A stretch of DNA of 64,000 bases from an uncultured Draconibacterium sp. (GTDB lineage: Bacteria > Bacteroidota > Bacteroidia > Bacteroidales > Prolixibacteraceae). Of this stretch, positions 43,700-52,685 are shown piece by piece. The notes under the pieces were generated by a model. It was not told the DNA's origin, ran no database searches, and saw only the letters and a program-made list of their open reading frames with translations. The position numbers were made by a program, and so were the translations under genes. Location: the NCBI RefSeq assembly GCF_963675065.1, contig NZ_OY775906.1, positions 970,001 through 1,034,000 on the forward strand, written 5' to 3'. Each line of letters starts with the position of its first letter. Within the stretch, counting starts at the first letter, position 1.

Positions 43700-44604
43700 A
43701 ATATTCTTTTTGAATTTAACAACTACTTTTTATTAAATGTAAATACGGAGTAGAAACAAAAAAGCCAGAACATATTCATTATATAGCTTTAGGTGATAGT
43801 TAAGAAGAACTGATTAACAGCAATATATGACATCTGAATACTTATGAAATGAACACATCGGTCTATTTACGTGTCATTAGCGATATATAACTTCATATGA
43901 ATTCGTTAATATGCTAATAATAAGATTTATGAAGTTATTATACCGTGATGTATATTTATACATTTCGATACTGTTGTGAATATTTTTATATTGTATTATT
44001 CGGCTTTAACTATCTAAACATCTCCGCTTTTAAAGGTTACATCTATAAAGTACACACGTTATTTATCGTTAAAAAGTTGAACATTGACCTCATTCATCAA
44101 TTTAACATTGAAAACATTTGTAACTATATTTCAGAAATATGATTATAACATATGTGTACTGATGCAATGATTCAGAATTTACATTCGTGTGCTATTTAGA
44201 AAGTCATTTGTGAATTTTACAAGATTACACTTAAGTTCTGTAACATTACTTCCCCAGATTTTATTCCCGGATATAGAATAGTAACACCTTAAACTTCTAA
44301 TTGAGTAATTTTCATTTTTCTGTAGTGATAGTATGAAACGACTACTGTCCTTCTCAATTTTGTGTTTTGGCTAATAATGATGTAAATATTTACGTATAAA
44401 TACACGGAAACAGAAAGCTGGCGAATTCTCAGAGGCTTAAAAACAGGTGTTTTACTATATAAACTACATAATTTTAATCACTTAGCACAAAATATTATAA
44501 ATTGGGAATGACATACAAATAGAAAAATTCACCCTGAATTCTGAATTTTCTGCACTATTACACAGAAGGCTTATTTAGTTTGATCTGTTTCATTTTAAAT
44601 TTGC
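43700..44604. other. Gene-free AT-rich spacer
   Basis: About 900 bases with very low G+C and no convincing gene. A 65-codon frame (43945-44142, +) is rich in Tyr, Phe and Ile, as expected by chance in such DNA. One AACATTTGTA dyad lies at 44113-44122. No tRNA, hairpin array or transposase remnant was recognised. Confidence 0.5.
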
Positions 44605-47487
44605 CTATAACGAATTAAAATCAACGGACAGCAAAAAATCGAAACCAACATCTTCCAGCTCTTTAAGGTACGAAGCTCTGACTCCTATTTTTACCGGAGC
44701 ATAAAATCTAAAGAAATTAACATCGCCCAACATCTCGACACCATACGAAGATATATTAACATTAAATTTTGCAGGGTTTTCTCCTCCATGGTAACTTCCT
44801 TGCAGATTCGCGTAATCAGCAAATAAGGTAGCACTTATCCTACGTATATATGTAAGTCCGCCAATGCTTAAATCGGGGTTAATAAGTGGTAGTGCATAAT
44901 TTAGCGATAAGGATTGTAATTGTTCTGTTTCTATTTTTGCCCATCCCCGGGGAAAACGGATGGCATCAGAAAATCCAAAGAGATTTCCGGAACTTTTATC
45001 TTGTAAACCTCCATACAAACGAATGCCGTGATTTTTCAAAAGGCCTGGCAGATATATCGTTGCTGCACCTGCAGCTAAACGCCCCATTTCGCTAGATTGC
45101 CAGGGCGAGTGGCGAAAATTCCCTTCTATCGCAAATCCAAAATTAGGATATATATCCTGATGACTTCTGCGAAGTAGCTGGTAGTAGTATAAACGGTACG
45201 ACAAAGATTGATAATTACCTGCCTTAAAATCATCCGGTGTTGATCGTTCCTTTCCGTAATGTGCCAACTGGTATTCCACTTCGGGTTGCAAAAAGCGAGA
45301 AAATGCTCCTCGTGATAAGTTCAGAGGGACACGCATATTGGCATTAAAAGTTGTTTCATTCCATTTATAATCCTGCAGCGTGGTATCTCTTTTAACGACC
45401 TGACCTTCCTGATTTTGGTACTCACGAATTAACCAATATTGCGATGCCCGCTTACCCCCCGTTACTTCAATATCAAAAACCGGGAACCAACCTTTATAAG
45501 TATAATGTCCATAAAAATGGCCTGTTTTTTCGCTGGTGTCCCATTTATATCCCAAAGTGGTAAATGCTGTACCCAACTTATTTTGCGACATCAAACTAAC
45601 ACCGGGCAAAAAATCATAATTATCAGGATCGACAAAAACAGGTGCCCAACTATGAAAATTAAACAGATGTTTCGGTTTGCTATAATCCTGTGATGTAAAC
45701 AGTTTAGTAGTATCAACACGCGAAAAGTCAACAATGCCGGGCTCTTGCTGTTGCATTGAATTAGCAAGTGGCCAGCTGCCTGGTGAGACTTCGTCTAACG
45801 GCACTGTATTTTCAGGCTGAAATTCGATAATACGGAAACCATTTCCGGTGTAATCGCTAAGTGCAATTGTTCCGTTTTTATGAATAGCCGGATAAGCAAC
45901 ATCAAAACGAGGTTCATATACTTGTTTAATTTCAGAATTGGCTAAGTTGTAAACGAAAAGCGCATTCTTTCCGGAATAGCTGCTAATAAAATACAGGTTG
46001 TTTCCAGAAATTTGCAACTGTTTAATCTCTCCAAGTTCTGTTCCCGGAAGAAAGGTTTGCTCATTATTTTGCAGATTGACTTTTGCAATTTGTTTTCCTT
46101 TATCGTTCAGTAGCACATAAATCAATTCGTACTGGTTAAGCCAAACCGGCGAGAAGAAAAAATTGTTATTCCCGGTTTGATAGCGGTATTTCATTTTCCC
46201 ACTTGCAATATCATAAACCGTTAAATAATTTTCGCTGGAAAAATTGGTTTCCACAACGGCAACCTCTTTTAAATCGGGCGAAAGTGCCGGAGCAAATGCT
46301 TTAAATTCAGGAGATACAGAATACATTTTTTTTGTATCCGCGTTGAATATTCTTATTTGCGAAAGCCCACTATGCGACCAGCGAACATCGGGTACTTTTT
46401 CTGCCCAAACAATCCATTCTCCTTTGAAATTTACCGATTCTTCAAAAATAGATCCCGGAGTAATTAATCGCTTTTCGTCACCTGTTTTTGTGTTGATCTT
46501 AACAAAAGAAGAAACGACATCTAATCCCGTTTTGTAGGCAATCAGCTCAACATCGTTAAGCCAGTGTTTGTACAAATAATTGGTATACGTTTTATGTTTT
46601 TTCGAAAGTTGAGTTGATGGAGCACCTTCAAATTGTGCATTGGCATTGGTCCATTCGGTTGCCAGACTGTCGAATATCGATTCGTAAAGTCGTACTTTGC
46701 CCAAACCGGTTTCCAATTTTAGTGCTTTATTAAAAGGCGTTACCGAAAATGGTTTCGTCCCCACTCTTTTTAGTGCCTTTTCCCAGATATCACTTCCGTA
46801 TCGTTCTCTTGAATTAGCCACCAGATAATAGCCCAATTGATAGTGGTTAGGAACGTAATCTTTGAATGATCCGAGGTAAGCTTTATCGTACGAAAATGTT
46901 TTATTATCTACCACCTGTGCCTGATGTTCCACCAGAAATGAAGGAAAACGTCCACGCCCGTAGTTGCCCAATGCCGTTTCGGTTACCACAGCATCGCCTT
47001 CAATAAACCACCACGGAAGATAAGCCCCGAATAACAATGCAGTTCCCTGTTCGCCCAGTATAATTTTTATGATTTTGGGTAACTCGGCATTTAATTTATC
47101 GATCTGCACCACATGTCGGAATTCGTGCAAAGCCAGTTGTTCCAACCAATCTTGCGGATAAATTGCCTGATGCGGCGTGGTATAAAACTCCGAGCGTTTT
47201 GGTGCATAAGCCACCAAACCATTCGATTGTACCGTTTGTGTATGAAGAATTACCGATATTTTACCCGGCTTGTATTTCAACGAATAACTTCCGAAGTCGT
47301 AGACCATCTCCAGTTTCTGAGCCAAAATCTGTGCCTGGTCTTCATAATAATCGGGGTATATCAGTTGGAAATTAGTGGTATTAATTTGGCGCCATTTCAA
47401 CGATGCCGGATCCTGCCCTGTATCAAAATACTGAGCCTGACCGATAAAACTTGCCAATACAAATAACAATAGAAATAGTTTCTTCAT
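44605..47487 (-). CDS. Exported metalloprotease-like / beta-propeller / outer-membrane barrel protein
   Basis: A 960-residue protein from the ATG at 47487, signal peptide to about residue 18 (FIGQAQ). A gluzincin-like HEFRH zinc motif lies at residues 121-125 in LALHEFRHVVQID, and WFIEGDAVVTE about 40 residues later supplies the expected third-ligand Glu. The middle third has WD40/TolB-type propeller repeats with DLKEVAVVETN and similar blades. The last third (from about residue 640) has alternating strands and ends FDFLLSVDFNSL, fitting an outer-membrane beta-barrel. Probably a surface-linked protease or peptidase-like receptor; activity is inferred only from the motif. Confidence 0.78.
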   Translation of the reverse strand: MKKLFLLLFVLASFIGQAQYFDTGQDPASLKWRQINTTNFQLIYPDYYEDQAQILAQKLEMVYDFGSYSLKYKPGKISVILHTQTVQSNGLVAYAPKRSEFYTTPHQAIYPQDWLEQLALHEFRHVVQIDKLNAELPKIIKIILGEQGTALLFGAYLPWWFIEGDAVVTETALGNYGRGRFPSFLVEHQAQVVDNKTFSYDKAYLGSFKDYVPNHYQLGYYLVANSRERYGSDIWEKALKRVGTKPFSVTPFNKALKLETGLGKVRLYESIFDSLATEWTNANAQFEGAPSTQLSKKHKTYTNYLYKHWLNDVELIAYKTGLDVVSSFVKINTKTGDEKRLITPGSIFEESVNFKGEWIVWAEKVPDVRWSHSGLSQIRIFNADTKKMYSVSPEFKAFAPALSPDLKEVAVVETNFSSENYLTVYDIASGKMKYRYQTGNNNFFFSPVWLNQYELIYVLLNDKGKQIAKVNLQNNEQTFLPGTELGEIKQLQISGNNLYFISSYSGKNALFVYNLANSEIKQVYEPRFDVAYPAIHKNGTIALSDYTGNGFRIIEFQPENTVPLDEVSPGSWPLANSMQQQEPGIVDFSRVDTTKLFTSQDYSKPKHLFNFHSWAPVFVDPDNYDFLPGVSLMSQNKLGTAFTTLGYKWDTSEKTGHFYGHYTYKGWFPVFDIEVTGGKRASQYWLIREYQNQEGQVVKRDTTLQDYKWNETTFNANMRVPLNLSRGAFSRFLQPEVEYQLAHYGKERSTPDDFKAGNYQSLSYRLYYYQLLRRSHQDIYPNFGFAIEGNFRHSPWQSSEMGRLAAGAATIYLPGLLKNHGIRLYGGLQDKSSGNLFGFSDAIRFPRGWAKIETEQLQSLSLNYALPLINPDLSIGGLTYIRRISATLFADYANLQGSYHGGENPAKFNVNISSYGVEMLGDVNFFRFYAPVKIGVRASYLKELEDVGFDFLLSVDFNSL

Positions 47488-47530
47488 TTTATCTGAAAAA
47501 TTGAAATGCCAAAATACACAAACGAAACTA

Positions 47531-47563
47531 TATAAAAACAAAAAGCCCGGAAAAATCCGGGCT
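47531..47563 (-). terminator. Terminator of the membrane-protein gene
   Basis: Perfect 7-bp stem AGCCCGG (47544-47550) / CCGGGCT (47557-47563) followed on the minus strand by TTTTGTTTTTA. It is 27 bases past the stop at 47590. Confidence 0.85.
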
Positions 47564-47589
47564 CCTAAACTTGAACATGTTTTTGTTTT

Positions 47590-48303
47590 TTATTCTTCTA
47601 CTTCGTTAACTCCTAAAATCGGGATTGGATTCTCATCTTCTTTTTCACCGGCTACCGAAGCATAAAGTGTTGCAAATGCTGCATGAACCCACATAAGTGA
47701 AAAAATGACTCCTACAAAACACACGATTAGTCCGGCAATTATGATGAAGAAGGATAAGATAGCCATTCCAAATATCGTCCAACCATGACCGCGGGTCATT
47801 TGCCAGCTTTTCTCAACAGCTTTCATGGCATCCAGTTCTTTATCCATAACCAGGTAAGGCACAAAAGCCAATCGACATGCCACAATAATACCGGGTATTA
47901 CAAGCATAAATATTCCGACTGTTACCAATGCTGCTACAATTAAATTGGCTAAAACAATATTTAAGTATTGTGTTTTAAAGCCTTCGAACATTACCATGAG
48001 GTCTGCCTCTTCATCTCTCATGGCATTAAGGAATAGCTTTTTTTCGCCGTATTTAATTACAGGTACAAACAAAAAACCATACGCCAGCGCAAATAACGCA
48101 ATGGGTAAAAGCAATAATCCGAAGCCATTAAAATCATCTCCGTTCCATTCGCCTCTAAATCCATATCCGGGACCATTTAATAGTCCAACAATTATTACGG
48201 CTATTAAAAGTGGCAGGAATGATTTTTCAAAGATTTTTCTCCAACCGTAACTAAAACTTCCACCTGCCGATGGTCTCAATTCAAAATACTTTAAGCTTTC
48301 CAT
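47590..48303 (-). CDS. Multi-pass membrane protein, DUF975/YciC-like
   Basis: A 237-residue integral membrane protein from the ATG at 48303 with about five or six hydrophobic segments (FLPLLIAVIIVGLL, LLPIALFALAYGFLF, LIVAALVTVGIFMLVIPGII, then FGMAILSFFIIIAGLIV). The stretch IPGIIVACRLAFVPYLVMDK and AVEKSWQMTRGHGWTIF is the family hallmark of DUF975/YciC-type proteins (P-G-I-I near a helix end, then a W-x-x-T-x-G motif). Function unknown. An in-frame ATG at 48366 would add a basic tail and is less likely. Divergent from the LuxR gene across a 210-base control region. Confidence 0.72.
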   Translation of the reverse strand: MESLKYFELRPSAGGSFSYGWRKIFEKSFLPLLIAVIIVGLLNGPGYGFRGEWNGDDFNGFGLLLLPIALFALAYGFLFVPVIKYGEKKLFLNAMRDEEADLMVMFEGFKTQYLNIVLANLIVAALVTVGIFMLVIPGIIVACRLAFVPYLVMDKELDAMKAVEKSWQMTRGHGWTIFGMAILSFFIIIAGLIVCFVGVIFSLMWVHAAFATLYASVAGEKEDENPIPILGVNEVEE

Positions 48304-48386
48304 TGTTTTTGTTTTTAATGTTTTTGTTTTCTGTTTTCTGATTGGCACCTTTCGGCGCCTGAACATTGTTTTTTGTAATTGTTAGT

Positions 48387-48394
48387 CAAATCTA
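48387..48394 (-). promoter_or_regulatory. Possible -7 element of the membrane-protein gene
   Basis: Minus-strand TAGATTTG matches TAnnTTTG about 85 bases before the ATG. A correctly spaced -33 was not seen. Confidence 0.3.
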
Positions 48395-48419
48395 CATCAT
48401 AACTCAAAAAAATCCTTCC

Positions 48420-48509
48420 TACTAAAGTTGGATTTAGTAATTTCACTACTTTCGTAGTTAGCGCTGCACGGGCAAAGTGCGTAAAATTGCAATGCACTAC
48501 TTAAGTAGT
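48420..48509. promoter_or_regulatory. Three palindromes in the divergent control region
   Basis: TACTAAA-N6-TTTAGTA (48420-48439), ACTACTTTCGTAGT (48445-48458) and the perfect 14-base palindrome ACTACTTAAGTAGT (48496-48509), the last ending four bases before the LuxR ATG. The last two fit ACTA-N6-TAGT. Probable operators. Confidence 0.6.
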
Positions 48510-48513
48510 TTAT

Positions 48514-49461
48514 ATGTGGATAAAAATTTTAGCATACATTATTGCATTTATTGTTTCTGCCGGAATTTCGGCTGTGGGAATACTTCTTGCTTACCAGCAA
48601 TACCAGCAAAATAAGAAGCCAATTTTCACAACTTTATTGTATCAGCAAATATTTCTTTTCTCCTTTCTTTTTTATGGAGTTTGGGGAAATATTAGCTTGC
48701 GAATGATTATTGCCGATTTAAATATTAGTGATGAATTGAGTGCCAAATTAGCCGTATTTATCCCAATTATTGGAATTCCATTTATGGTAGTAAGTTGGTT
48801 TATGCTTTTAAAATTCGCCAACAATGTTAACGGACGCCGATTATCAAAATCGTTCATTTTTAGCTTCTTTCCAACCTTTGTAGTGATGGCTTTCGTCCTC
48901 GTTTTTCTTATTCAGAATGGATATATTCTTTTACCGAAGAATGCAGATCTTTTTGTTGTGCGCATTTTAGTGCTGCTAAACCTGATTGTTCAGTTGTTCT
49001 TTCTGCTACCGTTTTTCAGAAAAACAAAAAATGCCGGTTTATTGAAAGAAACCGGGCTCGACAAAAAACGGGTACTGATTATTTTTGCCTGCACCATACT
49101 TTATTCCGGTGTGATGTTCTTTTTCAACCGGTTCGGATATATTTCTACCTGTATAGCTTTAGTTATTTTGTTTGCGAGTAACCTGGTTCTTCCGGCAATT
49201 ATTCGCTATAAAAATCAATCGCCAAACGAAAATGAGAATATGGATTTTCAGTCCTTTTGTAGCTTTTACGAAATATCGAAACGCGAAGCGGAGATCATTC
49301 AGGAGATTTGCAGCGGGAAATCAAACAAAGCAATTGCCGATAAATTATTCATCACCTTGCAAACGGTAAAAGACCACAACCATCGAATCTTCACAAAAAC
49401 CGGAGTAAAAAGCAGGGTTCAACTGGCAAACCTGGTGCGCGAAAAAACCGGTGAAAATTAA
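48514..49461 (+). CDS. Membrane-anchored LuxR-type regulator
   Basis: A 315-residue protein with about six or seven N-terminal membrane segments (residues 1-235) followed by a cytoplasmic LuxR/NarL-type HTH. The HTH (about 250-310) shows ISKREAEIIQEICSGKSNKAIAD, LFITLQTVKDHNHRIFTKTGV and SRVQLANLV, the full signature with the recognition helix TVKDHNHRIF. No receiver domain is present, so the membrane part may sense directly. Palindromes just before the ATG suggest autoregulation. The gene ends 14 bases before the stop of the convergent TPR gene, with no room for a clear terminator. Confidence 0.85.
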   Translation: MWIKILAYIIAFIVSAGISAVGILLAYQQYQQNKKPIFTTLLYQQIFLFSFLFYGVWGNISLRMIIADLNISDELSAKLAVFIPIIGIPFMVVSWFMLLKFANNVNGRRLSKSFIFSFFPTFVVMAFVLVFLIQNGYILLPKNADLFVVRILVLLNLIVQLFFLLPFFRKTKNAGLLKETGLDKKRVLIIFACTILYSGVMFFFNRFGYISTCIALVILFASNLVLPAIIRYKNQSPNENENMDFQSFCSFYEISKREAEIIQEICSGKSNKAIADKLFITLQTVKDHNHRIFTKTGVKSRVQLANLVREKTGEN

Positions 49462-49475
49462 TTGCACCTCCCCGA

Positions 49476-50726
49476 TTATTCTTCAAAAAACAAATCCTCT
49501 TTTAATTTATCAATGCGTTCAAGTGCATAAATCGCATTCTTTGCCTTTTCTCCCGATTCTGTCAGATAAATCCGGTAGTAGTTCATTGCCAACGTTTTAT
49601 TTGAATTATATTCTTCATAGGTAGTTGCTATTTCAAAAAGCACTTCTGTTTTTCCCGGATTCAGCTCGTAAGCTTTTTTTAATGCTTCAATCGATTCTTT
49701 AAACTGTCGTTGCTGACCATACATTTGCCCCAGATGATGATACATTTCCGACACATAATCGGGTACTGTTGCCTCAATTGCAAAAGTCATCAGCTCAATA
49801 GCATCCTCGTAATTTTTGAGTTTTCGGTTACACAAACTCTGGTAGTACATCACCAACGGATCGTTTGGATTCATCCGCTTTAAGTCGCCAAATATGTCGA
49901 GTGCTTTTTCTTCCTGCTCGGCAAAGTAAGTGCAAATACCGTAATTCATCAATATTTCAAAGGGTGGTTGTTTTTCCTGTTCCAGGTATTTTTCAAACTG
50001 CAACATAGCCGGGCCATAACGTTTTGTCTTATAAAAAAACATCGCCTTCTCGAATAATAAGTCTTTATCATTTGGGAACTGTACCAAACCGGAATCGATG
50101 GTTGCCATTATTTCATTGGCCTCCTTTTTCCAGTTATAACAATGTATCAGATTGATGTAAGTTCCATGATCGCGGGGATTCGCCTCCAGCACTTTTTCAT
50201 AAATGTTGCGAGCCTTTTCGCGCTGAAAAACGCGGTATGAACAATAAGCCAACTGTTTGTTCCAGTACACATTGGTCGAGTCTTTTTCATAAATATCAGT
50301 GAAAACCTTGTAGGCAGTTTGATAGTCATCAAGATTGATATGAACTCGTCCGAGCTTTCCGGCCAGGGGCAGGTTATTGGGTTCAACCTGCAGTGCCTTC
50401 TCGTAATAGGCAACGGCATCGCGGTTGTTGCCCAGAATAGAAAAACACTCGGCCGTTTCTTCCAGCATTATAATATTGTTGGAATCGTGCTGAAGCCCGT
50501 TCATGAAAGCCTCCAATGCTTGTTGGTAATCCTGCAGGTTTTTATAAACCACACCTTTTTTATAAAACAATTCGGAAGATGGATTTGCAGCCAATTCTTT
50601 ATCTATCTCTTGTAATGCTTTATCGTAGCTCTTTTCGATTAAAAGCAGATCAATTTTGCGCTGTGCCATCGATGTAGTTACAGCACAAAACATTATCAGT
50701 AACAGCGTTAAAATTCTAAATCGCAT
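49476..50726 (-). CDS. Secreted TPR-repeat protein
   Basis: A 416-residue exported protein: signal peptide to about residue 21 (CAVTTSMAQ), then at least eight tetratricopeptide-like helix pairs with the W/L-G-x-Y-A-F-P spacing, for example LFYKKGVVYKNLQDYQQALEA and MYHHLGQMYGQQRQFKESIEA. It should act as a periplasmic or outer-membrane-facing scaffold. It starts 59 bases after the BlaR1-like stop and is on the same strand, so it probably belongs to the BlaI/BlaR1/TonB cluster. Partner unknown. Confidence 0.82.
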   Translation of the reverse strand: MRFRILTLLLIMFCAVTTSMAQRKIDLLLIEKSYDKALQEIDKELAANPSSELFYKKGVVYKNLQDYQQALEAFMNGLQHDSNNIIMLEETAECFSILGNNRDAVAYYEKALQVEPNNLPLAGKLGRVHINLDDYQTAYKVFTDIYEKDSTNVYWNKQLAYCSYRVFQREKARNIYEKVLEANPRDHGTYINLIHCYNWKKEANEIMATIDSGLVQFPNDKDLLFEKAMFFYKTKRYGPAMLQFEKYLEQEKQPPFEILMNYGICTYFAEQEEKALDIFGDLKRMNPNDPLVMYYQSLCNRKLKNYEDAIELMTFAIEATVPDYVSEMYHHLGQMYGQQRQFKESIEALKKAYELNPGKTEVLFEIATTYEEYNSNKTLAMNYYRIYLTESGEKAKNAIYALERIDKLKEDLFFEE

Positions 50727-50785
50727 AAATATTTATTTATTCAATAGTATTATTGTTTGAAGAGGTATTTCAATTCATTAAAAGT

Positions 50786-52204
50786 TTATTGAAGAACAAA
50801 ATTAATTGGCACGGTATAACTTACATTAACCGGCTTTCCGCGTTGATAACCGGGTTTCCATTTGGGTAAGGAATTAACTACACGAAGTGCCTCCTTATCG
50901 ATTGACGGGTCAACTCCCCTTGCAATTTTTGCATTGGCAATTTTGCCTTCAGAGGTTACCACAAAACTTACATAAACTTTACCCTGAATACCGTTCTCAA
51001 TCGAAATCTCAGGATATTTAATCGAGTTAGCAATGTATTTGCGTAAAGCCAAATCACCTCCCGGAAATTCCGGCATTTTTTCTACGATAAAAAATACCTG
51101 CTCTTCTTCTTCCAGCTGAAGAGGCTCCTGCTCCTTGCTTTTTACAAGAAAAACAGCGCCTGTGCTATCCGTATCAAATTCGTATTTATTTTTGTCATTT
51201 ATCAAGCCATGTAAAAATTCCAGATCTTCCTGACTGCCCTTTAGTTTCATGCCGTCGTCGACCAGACGAACAGTAATTTTCCGATCATTACTATCCTCAA
51301 CTTTTGTCACTTGCTGTGTTTCTTTTTGTTCACATGCAAAAATTACAACCAAAGCCAGCAGCGAAACAAATCCTAAAATATATTTCAGGTTGGCCAATTT
51401 TGAAGACCGAATTTTTGAAATCATGTGAATCCGTTTTTTAATCAGCGACGAATTGAAATTATTTGCAATATCAAACTGCATTCCAACCGCCTGACTTAAA
51501 AGCAATTGTTTATACTGAGCAGAACTGATCCCTGAATTCAGTACCGCATGATCGGCCAGGTATTCGTGATTTTCGCGAATGGCACGTTTTAACATCCACA
51601 TAAACGGGTTAAACCACTGAAAAACAGTAAGGATCTCAAGAATAAGCACATCAAATGTATGTCCTTGTTTGATGTGCTCCATTTCGTGAGTCACCATTTT
51701 TTCGTAACCCGGTTCCTTTCTTCTATTTGGATTGATGAAAATATAGCCCAAAAATGAAAAGGGACTAAACTCCTTATCAACCATCACAAAACGATAGTTA
51801 TCAACATGTTGAACCTCATTCCTCGAGATGATCAACAAAATCTGAATGATCCGAAAAATCATCCTTCCAAGGAAAAAAGTTAATCCTAATAAATAAATAA
51901 GTATGATAATCTTGCTTGAGCTGATAGATTGTACCATGGCTCCGGAAAGATCCTGCCCATAAATGGTAACCGCCTCAAGAACATTTCGATACGGTGTTAC
52001 CGTAACTTCGGCCAGCATGTTTGACTGCGGTGTATAAACCCGAAAATGCAGGAATGGTAGTATGACAGAAAACAAAATTGAAAAAAGCAGGAAAAGCCGG
52101 TTTAAACGGAAAAATGTTTCTTTCCGTAAAAACAACACGTAAATAAGCGACAGCAGCGACACGCTTATTCCCGATTCGATAATAAAATTTACTAAATTAT
52201 TCAT
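50786..52204 (-). CDS. BlaR1/MecR1-family M56 metallopeptidase with C-terminal TonB domain
   Basis: A 472-residue membrane protein. Helices near residues 1-55 and 95-125 surround the cytoplasmic zinc site HEMEH (residues 173-177, in MVTHEMEHIKQGHTFD); another membrane segment lies near 275-290 (KYILGFVSLLALVVIFAC). The C-terminal part (about 385-472) is a TonB C-terminal domain: EFPGGDLALRKYIANSIKYP, GIQGKVYVSFVV, KWKPGYQRGKPVNVSY. In the BlaR1 scheme ligand binding activates the peptidase, which removes the BlaI-type repressor. Here the penicillin-binding sensor is replaced by a TonB domain. Overlaps the BlaI gene by eight bases. Confidence 0.9.
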   Translation of the reverse strand: MNNLVNFIIESGISVSLLSLIYVLFLRKETFFRLNRLFLLFSILFSVILPFLHFRVYTPQSNMLAEVTVTPYRNVLEAVTIYGQDLSGAMVQSISSSKIIILIYLLGLTFFLGRMIFRIIQILLIISRNEVQHVDNYRFVMVDKEFSPFSFLGYIFINPNRRKEPGYEKMVTHEMEHIKQGHTFDVLILEILTVFQWFNPFMWMLKRAIRENHEYLADHAVLNSGISSAQYKQLLLSQAVGMQFDIANNFNSSLIKKRIHMISKIRSSKLANLKYILGFVSLLALVVIFACEQKETQQVTKVEDSNDRKITVRLVDDGMKLKGSQEDLEFLHGLINDKNKYEFDTDSTGAVFLVKSKEQEPLQLEEEEQVFFIVEKMPEFPGGDLALRKYIANSIKYPEISIENGIQGKVYVSFVVTSEGKIANAKIARGVDPSIDKEALRVVNSLPKWKPGYQRGKPVNVSYTVPINFVLQ

Positions 52205-52583
52205 CGGTGTTCCGGTTTTCGTTTTCTATATCGCGTTTCACATCCATCATCAGCTCATCCAGTTCCGATAAACTCATGTTGTCTTCTTTAGCAAAAAACG
52301 AAACCATTTCCTGAAACGAGCCACTAAAATAATTTCGCATAAAGTTCTTCATAAACGAACGGGTATACTCTTTGCGCGAGATTAAAGGAAAATATTCGTG
52401 AGTTTTACCATAAGCATTGTGCCCCACAAAACCTTTCTTTTCTAAAATGCGGATAATTGTAGAAACCGTATTATATGCGGGTTTCGGAACAGGCATTTCT
52501 TCAATAATGTCTTTTACAAATGCTTTTTCAAGTTTCCAGAGTAACTGCATCACCTGCTCTTCGGCTTTGGTAAGTTCCTTCAT
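52197..52583 (-). CDS. BlaI/MecI-family repressor
   Basis: A 128-residue winged-helix repressor: MKELTKAEEQVMQLLWKLEK opens the domain, AYNTVSTIIRILEKKGFV is the recognition helix and wing start, and GKTHEYFPLISRKEY completes the wing. The C-terminal half is the dimerisation part, where partners of M56 peptidases are cleaved. Paired with the downstream BlaR1-like peptidase by an eight-base overlap. Its likely operators are the ACTA-N6-TAGT dyads upstream of the tonB genes and one before its own start (inference). Confidence 0.92.
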   Translation of the reverse strand: MKELTKAEEQVMQLLWKLEKAFVKDIIEEMPVPKPAYNTVSTIIRILEKKGFVGHNAYGKTHEYFPLISRKEYTRSFMKNFMRNYFSGSFQEMVSFFAKEDNMSLSELDELMMDVKRDIENENRNTDE

Positions 52584-52619
52584 TTTATTCGTTTATTTTT
52601 GATTTCTGCTAAACTACAA

Positions 52620-52669
52620 AAACTGTACCTAAAAAATTAGTTAGAGAACTATTCTTTTAGGTACAGTTT
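52620..52669 (-). terminator. Long hairpin between the double-TonB and BlaI genes
   Basis: A perfect 15-bp inverted repeat (52620-52634 with 52655-52669) encloses an inner stem TAGTT-AGAG-AACTA; the minus strand continues into TTTTTG. It fits a terminator for the tonB genes. The segment 52627-52642 (ACCTA-N6-TAGTT) is one mismatch from the cluster's dyad, so it may also be an operator of blaI. Confidence 0.65.
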
Positions 52670-52685
52670 AAAAAAAATAGAGCAA

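Noticed and set aside
43945..44142. 65-codon frame in the AT-rich spacer
   Set aside because: No start signal, no recognisable pattern; composition explains it.
50786..52583. Beta-lactam resistance operon
   Set aside because: BlaI/BlaR1-type genes are present but there is no beta-lactamase or penicillin-binding gene, and the sensor part is a TonB domain.
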